Positions 28,359-37,335 of a DNA stretch of 64,000 bases are shown in pieces (position 1 is the first letter of the stretch; each line of letters begins with the position of its first letter). The position numbers and the translations under genes are program-made. The DNA is from CAMWXW01 sp051650105 (lineage in GTDB: Bacteria > Desulfobacterota > Desulfovibrionia > Desulfovibrionales > Desulfovibrionaceae), in the NCBI GenBank assembly GCA_051650105.1, contig JBOFIJ010000006.1:177014-241013 (forward strand), written 5' to 3'. The notes under the pieces were generated by a model, which was not told the DNA's origin, did no database searches, and saw nothing but the letters and a program-made list of their open reading frames with translations.

Positions 28359-29366
28359 ATGAAGAGGATCTTTTTAGTTATTTTTCTTTCTTTTTTGTTT
28401 TGCTCGTACCTATTATACACGTCTGCTTTTCTTCCAATTAATTATCAGGATGCTATTGTGTGTATCGGTAAGGGCGATTCTTTAAGCCGTATTGCTTCTT
28501 CCTTAGAAGAGCAAAAACTTATCCCAAGTAGTTTTATTTTTGTTCTCATAGCAAAATTTGAAGGAGTAGAATCTAAACTACGTGCAGGGGAATATTTTAT
28601 TCCAGCAGAAAGTTCACCAATTGTTATTTTAGATTTGCTCGTTAATGGCATAATGAAAATGGAGCAAATTACTATTCCAGAGGGACTTCCTTGGTGGGAA
28701 GTTGCAAGAAAATTTGAAGCTGCTGGCTTTGTTACATACGCCGATTTCCAAGAACTTATTACAGATGCATCTTTTCTTGAAGAATTAACAGCGTTCCCTT
28801 ATTCTTCTTTGGAAGGGTTTTTGTATCCAGAAACATATACGTTTGTTAGGCCAGAGAAAGCTTCTAGGGAAAGTACAAAAATGGTTTTGCGTAGTATGTA
28901 TTCTATGTTTAGATCAAAAACAAAGAATCTTTTGCTAAGCACAGGGAAAACACACAAAGAAATATATGATATTATAATAAATGCCTCTATAGTGGAAAAA
29001 GAAACAAGCCATGATGATGAAAGAAAACGTGTTGCTGGAGTGTACAAAAATAGGTTACAAATTCCTATGAGGTTACAAGCAGACCCGACAACTATTTATG
29101 GTTTAGGGCCAGAATTTAATGGTAATCTCACAAGAAAAAATCTTTTTGATGAGACAAATTTGTATAACACGTACAGACATACAGGGCTCCCACCCACCCC
29201 AATTTGTTCTCCTGGTCGTGATAGTATTGAAGCTGTTTTGTGGCCAGAAGAGCATGAATTCTTGTTTTTTGTTGCAAAAAAAAATGGTGGCAGGCATGTA
29301 TTTTCTAAAGAATACAAAGACCATAATGCTGCTGTTGATAAGTATCAAAGGTCTTCTGGGAAGTGA
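28359..29366 (+). CDS. mltG: Endolytic murein transglycosylase MltG
   Basis: MltG cuts nascent glycan strands and so helps set their length. The 335-residue protein has an N-terminal membrane anchor (residues about 4-22), a LysM-like region with GKGDSLSRIASSLEE, and the catalytic domain with EGFLYPETY, ASIVEKET containing the likely catalytic Glu, and LQADPTTIYG. The C-terminal FFVAKKNGGRHVFSKEYKDHN is standard. It sits between ruvX and ftsY with short gaps and should be in the same operon. Confidence 0.93.
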   Translation: MKRIFLVIFLSFLFCSYLLYTSAFLPINYQDAIVCIGKGDSLSRIASSLEEQKLIPSSFIFVLIAKFEGVESKLRAGEYFIPAESSPIVILDLLVNGIMKMEQITIPEGLPWWEVARKFEAAGFVTYADFQELITDASFLEELTAFPYSSLEGFLYPETYTFVRPEKASRESTKMVLRSMYSMFRSKTKNLLLSTGKTHKEIYDIIINASIVEKETSHDDERKRVAGVYKNRLQIPMRLQADPTTIYGLGPEFNGNLTRKNLFDETNLYNTYRHTGLPPTPICSPGRDSIEAVLWPEEHEFLFFVAKKNGGRHVFSKEYKDHNAAVDKYQRSSGK

Positions 29367-29370
29367 TATA

Positions 29371-30621
29371 ATGAGTATTTTTTCTAAGTTCCGTTCTATA
29401 TTCGAAAGCAAAGAAGAGGATACTTCTTCTCGTGTTCAATTTGATAAAGAGATAATGCTAGAGAAACTTAACAATACAGATAGGAAGCTCTCATCGTGGC
29501 TCGCTGTACTTTTAGAGGGCATCACTATACTAGATGACACTTTTTATGATAGAATTTCATTTCTTTTTAGAGCTCTCTCTCTTCCAGAAGAAAATTTTGT
29601 TCACGATTTGCGGCATTGGGTTACGAGTATGGAATATTCAAAACTCACGCAATGTCGTTCTGAAATACAATATAGGTTATCTGTGGTTCTTGGTCTTGAG
29701 GATGAAGAAGATGAAAGGGATTTGGTATTTTATAAAATCAATAAAGGTCTTGCGAAAACAAAGGAGCAATTTTCTAGAAAAATTTATACTTTGCTTAGCT
29801 CTTCTTCAGAGTTTGATAGTAATTTTTGGGAACAATTTGAAGAAATTTGTATAATGGCAGATATAGGCCCTGCAGCGAGTATGTTATTAATAGAAAGAGT
29901 AAAAAAGCATGTTTTTCCATCTACAACGCAGGATGAATTTGTTACTATTCTACAAAATGAAATAGAAGATATTTTCGCATGTTCTAAGAGAATTGTTGTT
30001 TCTGCCAAGCCGGAAATTATTATGCTTATTGGTGTTAATGGCGCAGGGAAGACAACAACTATTGCAAAGTTGGCTTATAGAAAAACGTTGGAAAAGAAAA
30101 AAGTACTACTTGTTGCTGCAGATACATTCCGAGCTGCTGCTATTGAACAGTTGCAAATGTGGTCTGAGCGGGTGGGTGTTGATTTTTTTGCTAAAAAACA
30201 AGGGGCTGATCCAGCGTCTGTTGCATTTGAGGCTCTTGATAGTGCTTTTGAAAAATCATATGATACAATACTTATTGATACTGCCGGAAGGTTACAAACA
30301 AAAGTTAACCTTATGCAGGAATTACAAAAAATATATTCTGTTATTGGGAAAAAATCTTTCGGTGCTCCTCATAAAATTATTCTTATTCTCGATGCTACCG
30401 TCGGACAAAATGGTCTTTCTCAAGTAAAACTGTTCAATGAGATATGTCCTATAAATGAAATTATTCTTACAAAGTTAGATGGTACTGCAAAGGGTGGTAT
30501 TGCTCTTGGCATTGCTTTGCAATATGATATTCCCATTTCTTACATTGGTTTAGGTGAGAAGATGGAAGATTTAAGACCTTTTAATCCAGAATATTTTGCT
30601 AAAGCATTATCCACTATTTAG
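29371..30621 (+). CDS. ftsY: Signal recognition particle receptor FtsY
   Basis: FtsY is the membrane-associated GTPase that receives SRP-ribosome complexes. The 416-residue protein has a non-conserved N-terminal region of about 130 residues, the helical N domain (EEICIMADIG), and the G domain. The G-domain motifs are GVNGAGKTTT near residue 221, DTFRAAAIEQL, DTAGRLQT near 303 and TKLDGTAKGG near 367, with a final GLGEKMEDLRPF. The ATG at 29371 follows the mltG stop by four bases; a longer open frame running back into mltG is fortuitous. The N-terminal region is short and only moderately acidic. Confidence 0.94.
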   Translation: MSIFSKFRSIFESKEEDTSSRVQFDKEIMLEKLNNTDRKLSSWLAVLLEGITILDDTFYDRISFLFRALSLPEENFVHDLRHWVTSMEYSKLTQCRSEIQYRLSVVLGLEDEEDERDLVFYKINKGLAKTKEQFSRKIYTLLSSSSEFDSNFWEQFEEICIMADIGPAASMLLIERVKKHVFPSTTQDEFVTILQNEIEDIFACSKRIVVSAKPEIIMLIGVNGAGKTTTIAKLAYRKTLEKKKVLLVAADTFRAAAIEQLQMWSERVGVDFFAKKQGADPASVAFEALDSAFEKSYDTILIDTAGRLQTKVNLMQELQKIYSVIGKKSFGAPHKIILILDATVGQNGLSQVKLFNEICPINEIILTKLDGTAKGGIALGIALQYDIPISYIGLGEKMEDLRPFNPEYFAKALSTI

Positions 30622-30652
30622 TTTCTTATTATTTTCTTTTAACATCCCTGTC

Positions 30653-30680
30653 TTGATATAAATAATTCTTGTTCTATACC
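30653..30680 (+). promoter_or_regulatory. Candidate promoter for guaB
   Basis: TTGATA and TATACC are 16 bases apart, about 105 bases before the guaB start. Moderate match in AT-rich sequence. Confidence 0.4.
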
Positions 30681-30785
30681 CTTTATATACAGTATTTCTT
30701 TTTACTATATTGCCTTTGTTTTTATCTTTTGTTATAACTGTGCAATCTTTATTGTTTTGTTTTTTCTTCTTACTATGGGGGGCTT

Positions 30786-32252
30786 ATGTATTCTATACAA
30801 GATAAGATAATTGAGGGTCTTACATTTGATGATGTCCTTTTAGTACCAGCATATAGTGAAGTACTCCCTAAAGATGTTATTATAAGTACTCGTTTCACTA
30901 AAAATATTTCTTTAAATGCTCCTATTATCTCTGCAGCTATGGATACTGTTACCGATGCTATTATGGCTATTGCTATGGCACGCGAAGGAGGTATTGGAGT
31001 TATTCATAAAAATATGTCTATAGAGCAACAAGCATTGTCTGTGAAGAAAGTAAAACGGGCTGACAATGGTCTTATTGTCGATCCTTATACCGTTTCTCCT
31101 GAAGATTCTTTAGCAGATGTATTATTGCTTATGAAAGAATATAATATTACAGGTGTACCTGTTGTTGATAAAAAAAATGTTCTTGTTGGAATTCTTACTA
31201 ATAGAGATATTAGAAATAGAGAAAATACCTCTATTCTTGTTAAAAATATAATGACAAAGGAAAATATAGTTAGTATTAAAACGCATGAAATACACAGTGC
31301 AGCAGACATACTTATTAAACATAAAATAGAAAAATTACCTGTTACAGATGAGAACAATAAACTTATCGGACTGCTTACCTATAAAGACCTTGCAAAATTA
31401 GAAGATAACCCCCATGCTGCAAAAGATTCTCAAGGAAAGTTATACTCTTGTGCAGGCGTTGGTGTAACAAGTGATTCTATGCAGAGGATAGAATCACTTG
31501 TTGAAGCAAAGGTAGATGCTATTTGTATTGATACTGCTCATGCACATTCTCTGGGTGTTGTAAATTTATTAAAGGAAATTAAGAAGAGATATTCAGAAAT
31601 TGATGTGATTGTTGGGAATATTGCCACAGGAGCAGCTGCGAAAATGCTTGTTGATGCAGGTGCCGATGCAGTAAAAGTAGGTATTGGTCCAGGCTCTATT
31701 TGTACAACTCGTGTTGTTGCTGGTGTTGGTGTTCCTCAGCTGCAAGCAATACATGATGTATATACAGAAATACAAAAAGATAATGTGCCTATTATTGCAG
31801 ATGGTGGCATTCGTTATTCTGGTGATATTGTTAAGGCTCTTGCTGCGGGTGCAGATAGTGTTATGATGGGCTCTATTTTTGCTGGTGTTGAAGAATCTCC
31901 TGGTGAAACTATTATTTTTAATGGGAGAAAATTTAAGTCATATAGAGGTATGGGTTCTCTTGAAGCTATGGAAGCTGGTTCTAAGGATAGGTATTTTCAA
32001 AGTATTGAACAGCATGTTAAAAAACTTGTTCCTGAAGGTATAGTTGCACGAGTTCCATTTACGGGGAATTTATCAGAGATATTTTATCAGCTTGTGGGTG
32101 GTATTAGAGCAGGTATGGGGTATTGTGGTGCAGCTACTTTGCAGGATCTTAAATCTGCACGTTTTGTCAGAATTACAAATGCTGGTATGGTAGAAAGTCA
32201 TCCTCATGATGTGAGTATTACTCAAGAAGCTCCTAATTATTCACGGCATTAA
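30786..32252 (+). CDS. guaB: IMP dehydrogenase
   Basis: GuaB oxidises IMP to XMP with NAD, the committed step to GMP. The 488-residue TIM-barrel enzyme has LTFDDVLLVPAYSEV at the N terminus, a tandem CBS module at about residues 95-215, the catalytic Cys306 in GPGSICTTR, DGGIRYSGD and the flap motif YRGMGSLEAM. All expected residues are present. guaA, often the next gene, is not seen downstream; a gene-free stretch follows instead. Confidence 0.96.
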   Translation: MYSIQDKIIEGLTFDDVLLVPAYSEVLPKDVIISTRFTKNISLNAPIISAAMDTVTDAIMAIAMAREGGIGVIHKNMSIEQQALSVKKVKRADNGLIVDPYTVSPEDSLADVLLLMKEYNITGVPVVDKKNVLVGILTNRDIRNRENTSILVKNIMTKENIVSIKTHEIHSAADILIKHKIEKLPVTDENNKLIGLLTYKDLAKLEDNPHAAKDSQGKLYSCAGVGVTSDSMQRIESLVEAKVDAICIDTAHAHSLGVVNLLKEIKKRYSEIDVIVGNIATGAAAKMLVDAGADAVKVGIGPGSICTTRVVAGVGVPQLQAIHDVYTEIQKDNVPIIADGGIRYSGDIVKALAAGADSVMMGSIFAGVEESPGETIIFNGRKFKSYRGMGSLEAMEAGSKDRYFQSIEQHVKKLVPEGIVARVPFTGNLSEIFYQLVGGIRAGMGYCGAATLQDLKSARFVRITNAGMVESHPHDVSITQEAPNYSRH

Positions 32253-32936
32253 TTTCTTTTTCATATATAATAATAGTGTGTTATATTGAGTTGTTGCCAG
32301 AGAAAGGAATATAGTTAAATTTAAAGAAGAAAATTGATATATCTATTATAGTGCCGATTGTGTGAAGTATAGGGATACTAAATTAGTATTAGAGAGTTTG
32401 GTAGTGTAGCTCCCATGTTGTTTTGTTATACAGTGCTATACTCTTTTTGTGGAAGAGTATTGTTGTGCTTTACGTATTGTATATATTGTTATATTTCTTC
32501 ATTTTTTCTTTATAATACTATTATGTCGTTTCTAAGAACGATATTTTATCTAAGATAATAACAATATTGTTGTGTTTATGAGAAGTCTTTCTTTTATTAT
32601 AAGGGGTGGTATGCAGTAGTAAGAATATTCATAGAAATATATTGTTTACAGTGTATTATTATTTTTTTTAAGGTAAGTACGCTGTATTAGAATAGTTTTG
32701 CTATATATGTTAATTATTATTGCCAAAATTTTTAGGAACAATGTTGTATTTGTTATAATGCAATCTATACTAAGATCTTTAGAAATATATTGTTTAGATT
32801 AGTTACCAGAAGAATATACAGAATGAGGAAAGAAGAAAAATACGTAGTATAAAAACATGTCTTGTGATTATAACAGAGAAAAATGATTAAAAAGACGTAC
32901 GTAGCATAAAATATAGCATATTGTAAGAGAACAATA
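32253..32936. other. Long AT-rich gene-free gap after guaB
   Basis: About 680 bases between convergent guaB and a zapA paralogue hold no recognisable coding frame or RNA gene. There is an 8-base perfect hairpin (ATACTCTT/AAGAGTAT, 32438-32460) without a T run. It may be an old decayed gene; nothing recognisable is left. Confidence 0.45.
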
Positions 32937-33209
32937 TTATAATAATATAGAATCTTTATCACATTTTGAGAGGATGGATTCTAACTTGCCTGGAATAACA
33001 CTTAACTGAGCATTTGCTTGTATCCAGTTGTATGCTAGACCAAGTGCTACAAAAAGGAGTATTTTTTCTTTATTAAACGTTTTACCTTGAGAATATATTT
33101 GTTCGGCACGCGACTCAAGCATCATTTTTGCTTTTTCTATATCGTTATTGGATAACTCTGTTTTGAAAGTAATCTCAATATTAAGAATAGTAAGTGTATG
33201 TGTATTCAT
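32937..33209 (-). CDS. ZapA-like cell division protein, second copy
   Basis: ZapA binds FtsZ and bundles its filaments. This protein of about 90 residues starts at 33209, with AAAGGGA upstream, and reads TILNIEITFKTE, a middle RAEQIYSQGK segment and a helix with KEKILLFVALGLAYNW, matching the ZapA beta-hairpin plus long helix. It is clearly paralogous to the protein at 33400: both share the RAEQ and KEKILLFVALGLAY blocks. It is separated from that copy by a 6S RNA candidate and is the distal gene. An in-frame upstream ATG at 33284 would run into the RNA and is rejected. Confidence 0.78.
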   Translation of the reverse strand: MNTHTLTILNIEITFKTELSNNDIEKAKMMLESRAEQIYSQGKTFNKEKILLFVALGLAYNWIQANAQLSVIPGKLESILSKCDKDSILL

Positions 33210-33272
33210 GTATATCCCTTTACTTGATAAAGTACTGCATAACAAATACTCCCCAAAGCACCGTATGAGTTG

Positions 33273-33399
33273 CAGAGCTAACACTGAAGGTTATAGATAA
33301 TCCTCAAATATTCTTTAGGCTTCTTAGTAATACGTATATTCTGAGCTTGCACACAAAATATTGTTCTAGATTCTTCTGTTATTTATAAGGTTAGCTCTG
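33273..33399 (-). ncRNA. ssrS: 6S RNA candidate
   Basis: The transcript would begin immediately after the zapA stop at 33400. Its ends form a perfect 10-base stem, CAGAGCTAAC (33390-33399) with GTTAGCTCTG (33273-33282). A second stem follows, TTATAAATAA with TTATCTATAA (one mismatch), and then a large unpaired centre, giving the rod with central bubble expected of 6S RNA. The segment AAGAAGCCTAAAG resembles the GAGAAGCCTTAAAA segment of E. coli 6S RNA. Location just downstream of zapA is the classical ssrS position. The length of the part I can pair, about 127 bases, is shorter than the usual 180, so the real ends may lie further out. Confidence 0.6.
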
Positions 33400-33699
33400 T
33401 TATTCCATTACGTGTGTATTAGGGAGTATTTCTTTTTGTGTATCTATTTCTACTTTGGATAAGATAGATTCTAATCTATTTTGAATAGAACCCAATTGAT
33501 CGTTTGCCTGTGTCAAATCATATGCTAATCCGAGAGCAACAAAAAGAAGTATTTTTTCCTTACTAATAGCTCGTCCTTGAAGCTTTAATTGTTCGGCACG
33601 TGTTTCAATAAGGGCCTTTGCTTTATCCAAATCTTGAGTTCCAGCTTCTGCTTTAAACGAAATTTCAACGCCGAGGATGTTAAGTTTGTAATTATTCAT
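33400..33699 (-). CDS. zapA: Cell division protein ZapA
   Basis: This 99-residue protein has the ZapA layout: LNILGVEISFKAE at the N terminus, RAEQLKLQGR and the long helix with KEKILLFVALGLAYDLTQANDQLG, followed by a coiled-coil end. ZapA helps the FtsZ ring to assemble at mid-cell. It lies 13 bases after a short coiled-coil gene and just before the 6S RNA candidate, and its paralogue follows. This copy is probably the ancestral one because it keeps the zapB-zapA-ssrS order. Confidence 0.85.
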   Translation of the reverse strand: MNNYKLNILGVEISFKAEAGTQDLDKAKALIETRAEQLKLQGRAISKEKILLFVALGLAYDLTQANDQLGSIQNRLESILSKVEIDTQKEILPNTHVME

Positions 33700-33712
33700 T
33701 CTTGGTCCTTTA

Positions 33713-33961
33713 CTATTCTGTAGAAGCTTCTTCCTGAGTGTGTTCTTTTAGACGCAGTAACAAGCCGTCTATACGACCCAAAATTTCACTTTTTAATTTT
33801 CTTTCTTGAGCTAGATCTTCTTGAAGCATTGTGTTCTCTGCGGTAAGATCGACAATTTTATTTTGGTACTGTACTAAAATTGTTTTTGTCTCGTGACGAG
33901 ATTTTTCCAATTCGTCCAATAATGCTTCTATTCGCCCTTCTAGTAAATCAATAATTTGCAT
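33713..33961 (-). CDS. ZapB-like coiled-coil cell division protein
   Basis: This 82-residue protein is almost entirely one coiled coil with regular heptads (LLEGRIEALLDELE, then IVDLTAENTMLQEDLAQE). It has no signal or membrane segment. Position directly before zapA, and the length, fit the ZapB-like proteins that link the FtsZ ring via ZapA. The assignment rests on context and shape, because coiled coils carry little specific sequence. Confidence 0.65.
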   Translation of the reverse strand: MQIIDLLEGRIEALLDELEKSRHETKTILVQYQNKIVDLTAENTMLQEDLAQERKLKSEILGRIDGLLLRLKEHTQEEASTE

Positions 33962-34031
33962 AACAAAACACCTCTCTGTCTATTCAAATGTAAAGATAAT
34001 ACTTCATTTTGTCAAGGGATTATCTAATATA

Positions 34032-35399
34032 TTATTTTTTCCTCTGCCATACTTTTTGTTCTGCTCTTGAGAGTGCAAGAGTATTAGATTCTATATTGTG
34101 TGTGATGACTGAACCAGCACCAATAATGCTGTGGTCTCCCACTTCTATGGGTGCTATAAGAGCAGTTAAACTCCCTATGAATACATTATTACCAATGGAA
34201 GTAATATTTTTTTTCTTTCCATCATAATTACATGTAACGGTACCAGCACCTATATTAGTATTTCTACCAATAAAGGAATCACCTATATATGTTAAATGAT
34301 TCGCTTTAGAGCCTTTCCCAAAAGTAGATTTCTTTATTTCTACAAAATTACCTATTGAGACGGTGTCTTCAAGTGACGTACCTGGTCGTAGGCGGGCATA
34401 CGGTCCTATAGAACAGTTCTCTCCTATATGGGCAGATTCTATATGGGAGAAGGAAGAGATAGTTGTATTTGCTAAAATAGTACTGTTAATAATCTTTGTA
34501 TGAGATTCTATTTTTACAGCAGAAGAGATAGTTGTAGAACCATAAATTTCACAAGGGCCAGTTATAGAACAACTGGGGGATAGGCGTACATGTGGGCCTA
34601 TGCGTACAGTACTCGCTTGGCAAATATGCACTCCTTTGTCCTGCCATTTAGTAACAATTTTCTTTTGTAAATATTCTTCTGCGTAAGAGAGTTCTTTTGG
34701 TGTATTCACACCTAATAATTCAGAAGAATCTTCTATAACAATAGCTTCAACAACAAGGTGATTTCTTTTCGCAATCGCAACCAAATCTGTAATATAATAT
34801 TCGTTGGTACTATTGTTAGTATGTAATTGTGGTAATAAAGGAGCTATGCTTGGCATGTGAAAGGCATATATTCCTGTATTAATTTCTTGTGTTTCTGGGT
34901 GTATTTTTGTTGAATATTCTTTCGCTTCAATTATTTGTACTACGTGATTATTTTTATCTCTACAAACTCTTCCATACTGTGCTGGATCTTTTACTATTGT
35001 TGAAATAAAAGATATTGCTGGAGTGTTTTCCTCTGTTTTTTTGATAAAAATATCTAAATGTCCTTGCGTTAATAAAGGACAATCCCCATTAATCACAAAG
35101 AGGTATTCTATTTCTTCTTTTTTGATATCTTCCCAAGCAGTAGTTAGGGCATGTCCTGTGCCTAGTTGTTCTGCCTGGTGTATAAAAGATACTTGGTATT
35201 CTTTAAATATTTTTTCTATTTCTTCAGAAAGATAGCCGTGCAAAATCCAAGTATGTTTTAGAGAAAAGTGTCCTTGTACCGTGTGGAGAACGTAAGATAG
35301 CATGGGCTCTTCTAGAATAGGTTGAAGGACTTTTGGAAGAGTAGACTGCATACGTGTGCCCTTGCCACCTGCTAAAATAAGCGTCCCTATTACTGGCAC
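34032..35399 (-). CDS. glmU: Bifunctional GlmU: glucosamine-1-P acetyltransferase / GlcNAc-1-P uridyltransferase
   Basis: GlmU makes UDP-GlcNAc for peptidoglycan and LPS. The N-terminal uridyltransferase domain shows LILAGGKGTRMQSTLPKVLQ, EQLGTGHAL and NGDCPLL. The C-terminal acetyltransferase is a left-handed beta helix of hexapeptide repeats with the RLRPGTSL, GNFVEIKKS and NHLTYIGDS blocks and GAGTVTCNYDGKKK. Length, 455 residues, is normal. With glmM at 56774 in this window the path from glucosamine-6-P to UDP-GlcNAc is covered. Confidence 0.95.
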   Translation of the reverse strand: MPVIGTLILAGGKGTRMQSTLPKVLQPILEEPMLSYVLHTVQGHFSLKHTWILHGYLSEEIEKIFKEYQVSFIHQAEQLGTGHALTTAWEDIKKEEIEYLFVINGDCPLLTQGHLDIFIKKTEENTPAISFISTIVKDPAQYGRVCRDKNNHVVQIIEAKEYSTKIHPETQEINTGIYAFHMPSIAPLLPQLHTNNSTNEYYITDLVAIAKRNHLVVEAIVIEDSSELLGVNTPKELSYAEEYLQKKIVTKWQDKGVHICQASTVRIGPHVRLSPSCSITGPCEIYGSTTISSAVKIESHTKIINSTILANTTISSFSHIESAHIGENCSIGPYARLRPGTSLEDTVSIGNFVEIKKSTFGKGSKANHLTYIGDSFIGRNTNIGAGTVTCNYDGKKKNITSIGNNVFIGSLTALIAPIEVGDHSIIGAGSVITHNIESNTLALSRAEQKVWQRKK

Positions 35400-35411
35400 A
35401 ACACCTCCTCC

Positions 35412-37010
35412 TTATACTATATTTGCTGATAGTATCATACCTTGATCAAAACTTTCAAGTACTTTTGTATGAATAAGAAAGGTATTGTATTCTTGGCTCT
35501 TGGTTGGAATTTTTACGTGAAGGCGTACTATTTCTCCTGGCCAAATAATAAATGTATCTTTGTCTCCTAAATCTGTTGCTGTTTTCATGGAGCTATCAAT
35601 TGCATTATTCCTCATGCAATTTGGGCTATTGCTTCTTTCTTTTAGGTGGACTGTGCAGTATGGAATATGTATGCTGTGCGGTATAGATTCTACTGGATTT
35701 TCAAAAATCCATTCTTCTACTTGGTTCGAAGATACTTCTATTGCTCCTTCTTGATTCTTTTCTTCTGTCTCGAAAAAATGCTTTAGCTGATTATTGATTA
35801 TCTGACTCTGTAATAGAAATTTTCGTTTTTTTGTAATTGGACCTGATATTCTGGATAAAGAGAAGGCATCTCCTAATACTGCTGGAAGAGGATTTGAATG
35901 AGATATAATTTCTTTAGTAAGAGTTAATTGAAGACAATAACTGCCTTTTTCTTCTATTTGTGCGTAAATATCTTTTTTGTAACCAATAGCATTTCTCATT
36001 GGATCAAATGGAAAATTGATAAGGTAGATACTTTCTCCCTTGGTGAAATTTCGAAAATCTACAAGAATGTCGGCTCGCTCATATGGTGCTAGCATTATGG
36101 TATTGCATACAACGGTTTTTTCTAAAAAGCCCACTCCTGAACTAATAAGAGTGAAAGGAATAGGGGCACCTTCTGCTCGAAAGCCAAGAGAAAGAATTCG
36201 TGCATTACTTCCATTTGCTACTCTGAAGCGATAGATTGTATTTACTATATTGTAATTTGGGAAGAGTGTTCCGTTGATAGATAAATTATTACCAAGGTAT
36301 CCTCCAAGAAGGTCATTAGTGCTTGGATTGTAAATGCTTCTGCCTTCTTTATCTAGTCGTTTGTCTTGTATCAGTAGCGGTATATCTGTAATTCCTTTTT
36401 CTAAAGAAAGCTGATCCATCATATGTCGTTCCATATCGTCATGGACAAGAAAGACGCCTGTTAGTCCTTGGTGATTTTGTCTACCTGAAAATCCTTTTAC
36501 TAAAGATTGATATAGACAGGTGGAAACGGGGTTTATTACAGGAATATGTACTCTTTCCACATCATTTGTTAAAAGAGATGTTTTAGCAGCAGCTCTGCCA
36601 GTTAATGGTGTTTTTAGACCAGTGATATATAAGGAGATGGGTTCATATATTTTATTACTTGGAATAATACTAAGTGTCGATCCCGATAAAGCACTTACTA
36701 TAGGCGTAGCTGCGTATCTTCCTTGAACTTTACTGTACCAAAGAAGTGATGTTCCTGTTCCTATTTCTTCTTCTTCTGGAATTTGTGCTGCATAAACTGC
36801 ATTTAATGGATACTGTGCACTGCCTTCCATATAGGAGAAAAAACCAGAATTTCTTGTAAAACTTTCTGTTTCTTCAAATGGGGTAGCATTAAAACCCTTT
36901 ATTGGAAACGATGCTGTTATTGTTTTTGTTGAGGAGTAACCAAATTTACTTAAGGTAGTTATTGCACTACTTATAAGAAGAAATTGTAAAAAGGAGCGAC
37001 GTGATATCAT
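35412..37010 (-). CDS. Multicopper-oxidase-fold protein lacking copper ligands (FtsP/SufI-like)
   Basis: This 532-residue exported protein starts MISRRSFLQ, a twin-arginine signal. It has the cupredoxin-repeat layout of multicopper oxidases, seen in NHQGLTGVFLVHDD, the NGTLFPNYN block, RFRVANGSNARI, APYERADILVDF and the end IHTKVLESFDQGMIL. The His-x-His copper-binding pairs are missing: the first site reads YITGLKT, the second YQSLVKGF, and the last, normally HCHxxxHxxxGM, reads IHTKVLESFDQGM. It therefore probably has no oxidase activity and resembles E. coli FtsP/SufI, which stabilises the divisome under stress. It lies 12 bases upstream of glmU, a wall-synthesis gene. Confidence 0.75.
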   Translation of the reverse strand: MISRRSFLQFLLISSAITTLSKFGYSSTKTITASFPIKGFNATPFEETESFTRNSGFFSYMEGSAQYPLNAVYAAQIPEEEEIGTGTSLLWYSKVQGRYAATPIVSALSGSTLSIIPSNKIYEPISLYITGLKTPLTGRAAAKTSLLTNDVERVHIPVINPVSTCLYQSLVKGFSGRQNHQGLTGVFLVHDDMERHMMDQLSLEKGITDIPLLIQDKRLDKEGRSIYNPSTNDLLGGYLGNNLSINGTLFPNYNIVNTIYRFRVANGSNARILSLGFRAEGAPIPFTLISSGVGFLEKTVVCNTIMLAPYERADILVDFRNFTKGESIYLINFPFDPMRNAIGYKKDIYAQIEEKGSYCLQLTLTKEIISHSNPLPAVLGDAFSLSRISGPITKKRKFLLQSQIINNQLKHFFETEEKNQEGAIEVSSNQVEEWIFENPVESIPHSIHIPYCTVHLKERSNSPNCMRNNAIDSSMKTATDLGDKDTFIIWPGEIVRLHVKIPTKSQEYNTFLIHTKVLESFDQGMILSANIV

Positions 37011-37335
37011 AGGAATCCTTTACTGTGAACGTTGTCTACATGGTATGCGTTTTATATGCCAAATAGTCTATATAGATGGTATTTGTATGAGATATTGGAT
37101 CTTTTCCTAGTGTTATCACAAATGGGTGTTATACCGCGGGACATTGCAGAAAGATAGCAGGAGTTGGCTAGGTATTTTTTTCCTAATACACAATATAGAG
37201 CTATATGTTCCTATCATCTTCTTAGACAAAATCTTTAGAGGAAAAAATCTCTTTTTTTTATATGGCGTGTGCATTGCAACAAAGAGCGTATTATTTCACA
37301 TTTTTTATTCGGAGTTTTTTCTTACAGGAGAGGAT
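37011..37335. other. Gap between the multicopper-oxidase-like gene and flgF
   Basis: This is the divergent region that should hold the flgF promoter. The flgF frame is open upstream from 37126, but that part has no flagellar rod sequence. I see no convincing sigma-54 or sigma-28 motif. Confidence 0.45.

Noticed and set aside
29119..29370. Extension of ftsY back into mltG
   Set aside because: Overlaps a conserved gene in another frame and is not similar to FtsY; the ATG at 29371 fits.
32438..32460. Hairpin after guaB as terminator
   Set aside because: A perfect 8-base stem is present but no T run follows, and it lies about 190 bases after the stop.
37126..37335. Open 70-codon extension upstream of flgF
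   Set aside because: Lacks rod-protein sequence and a ribosome site; the conserved start with CAGGAGAGG is at 37336.
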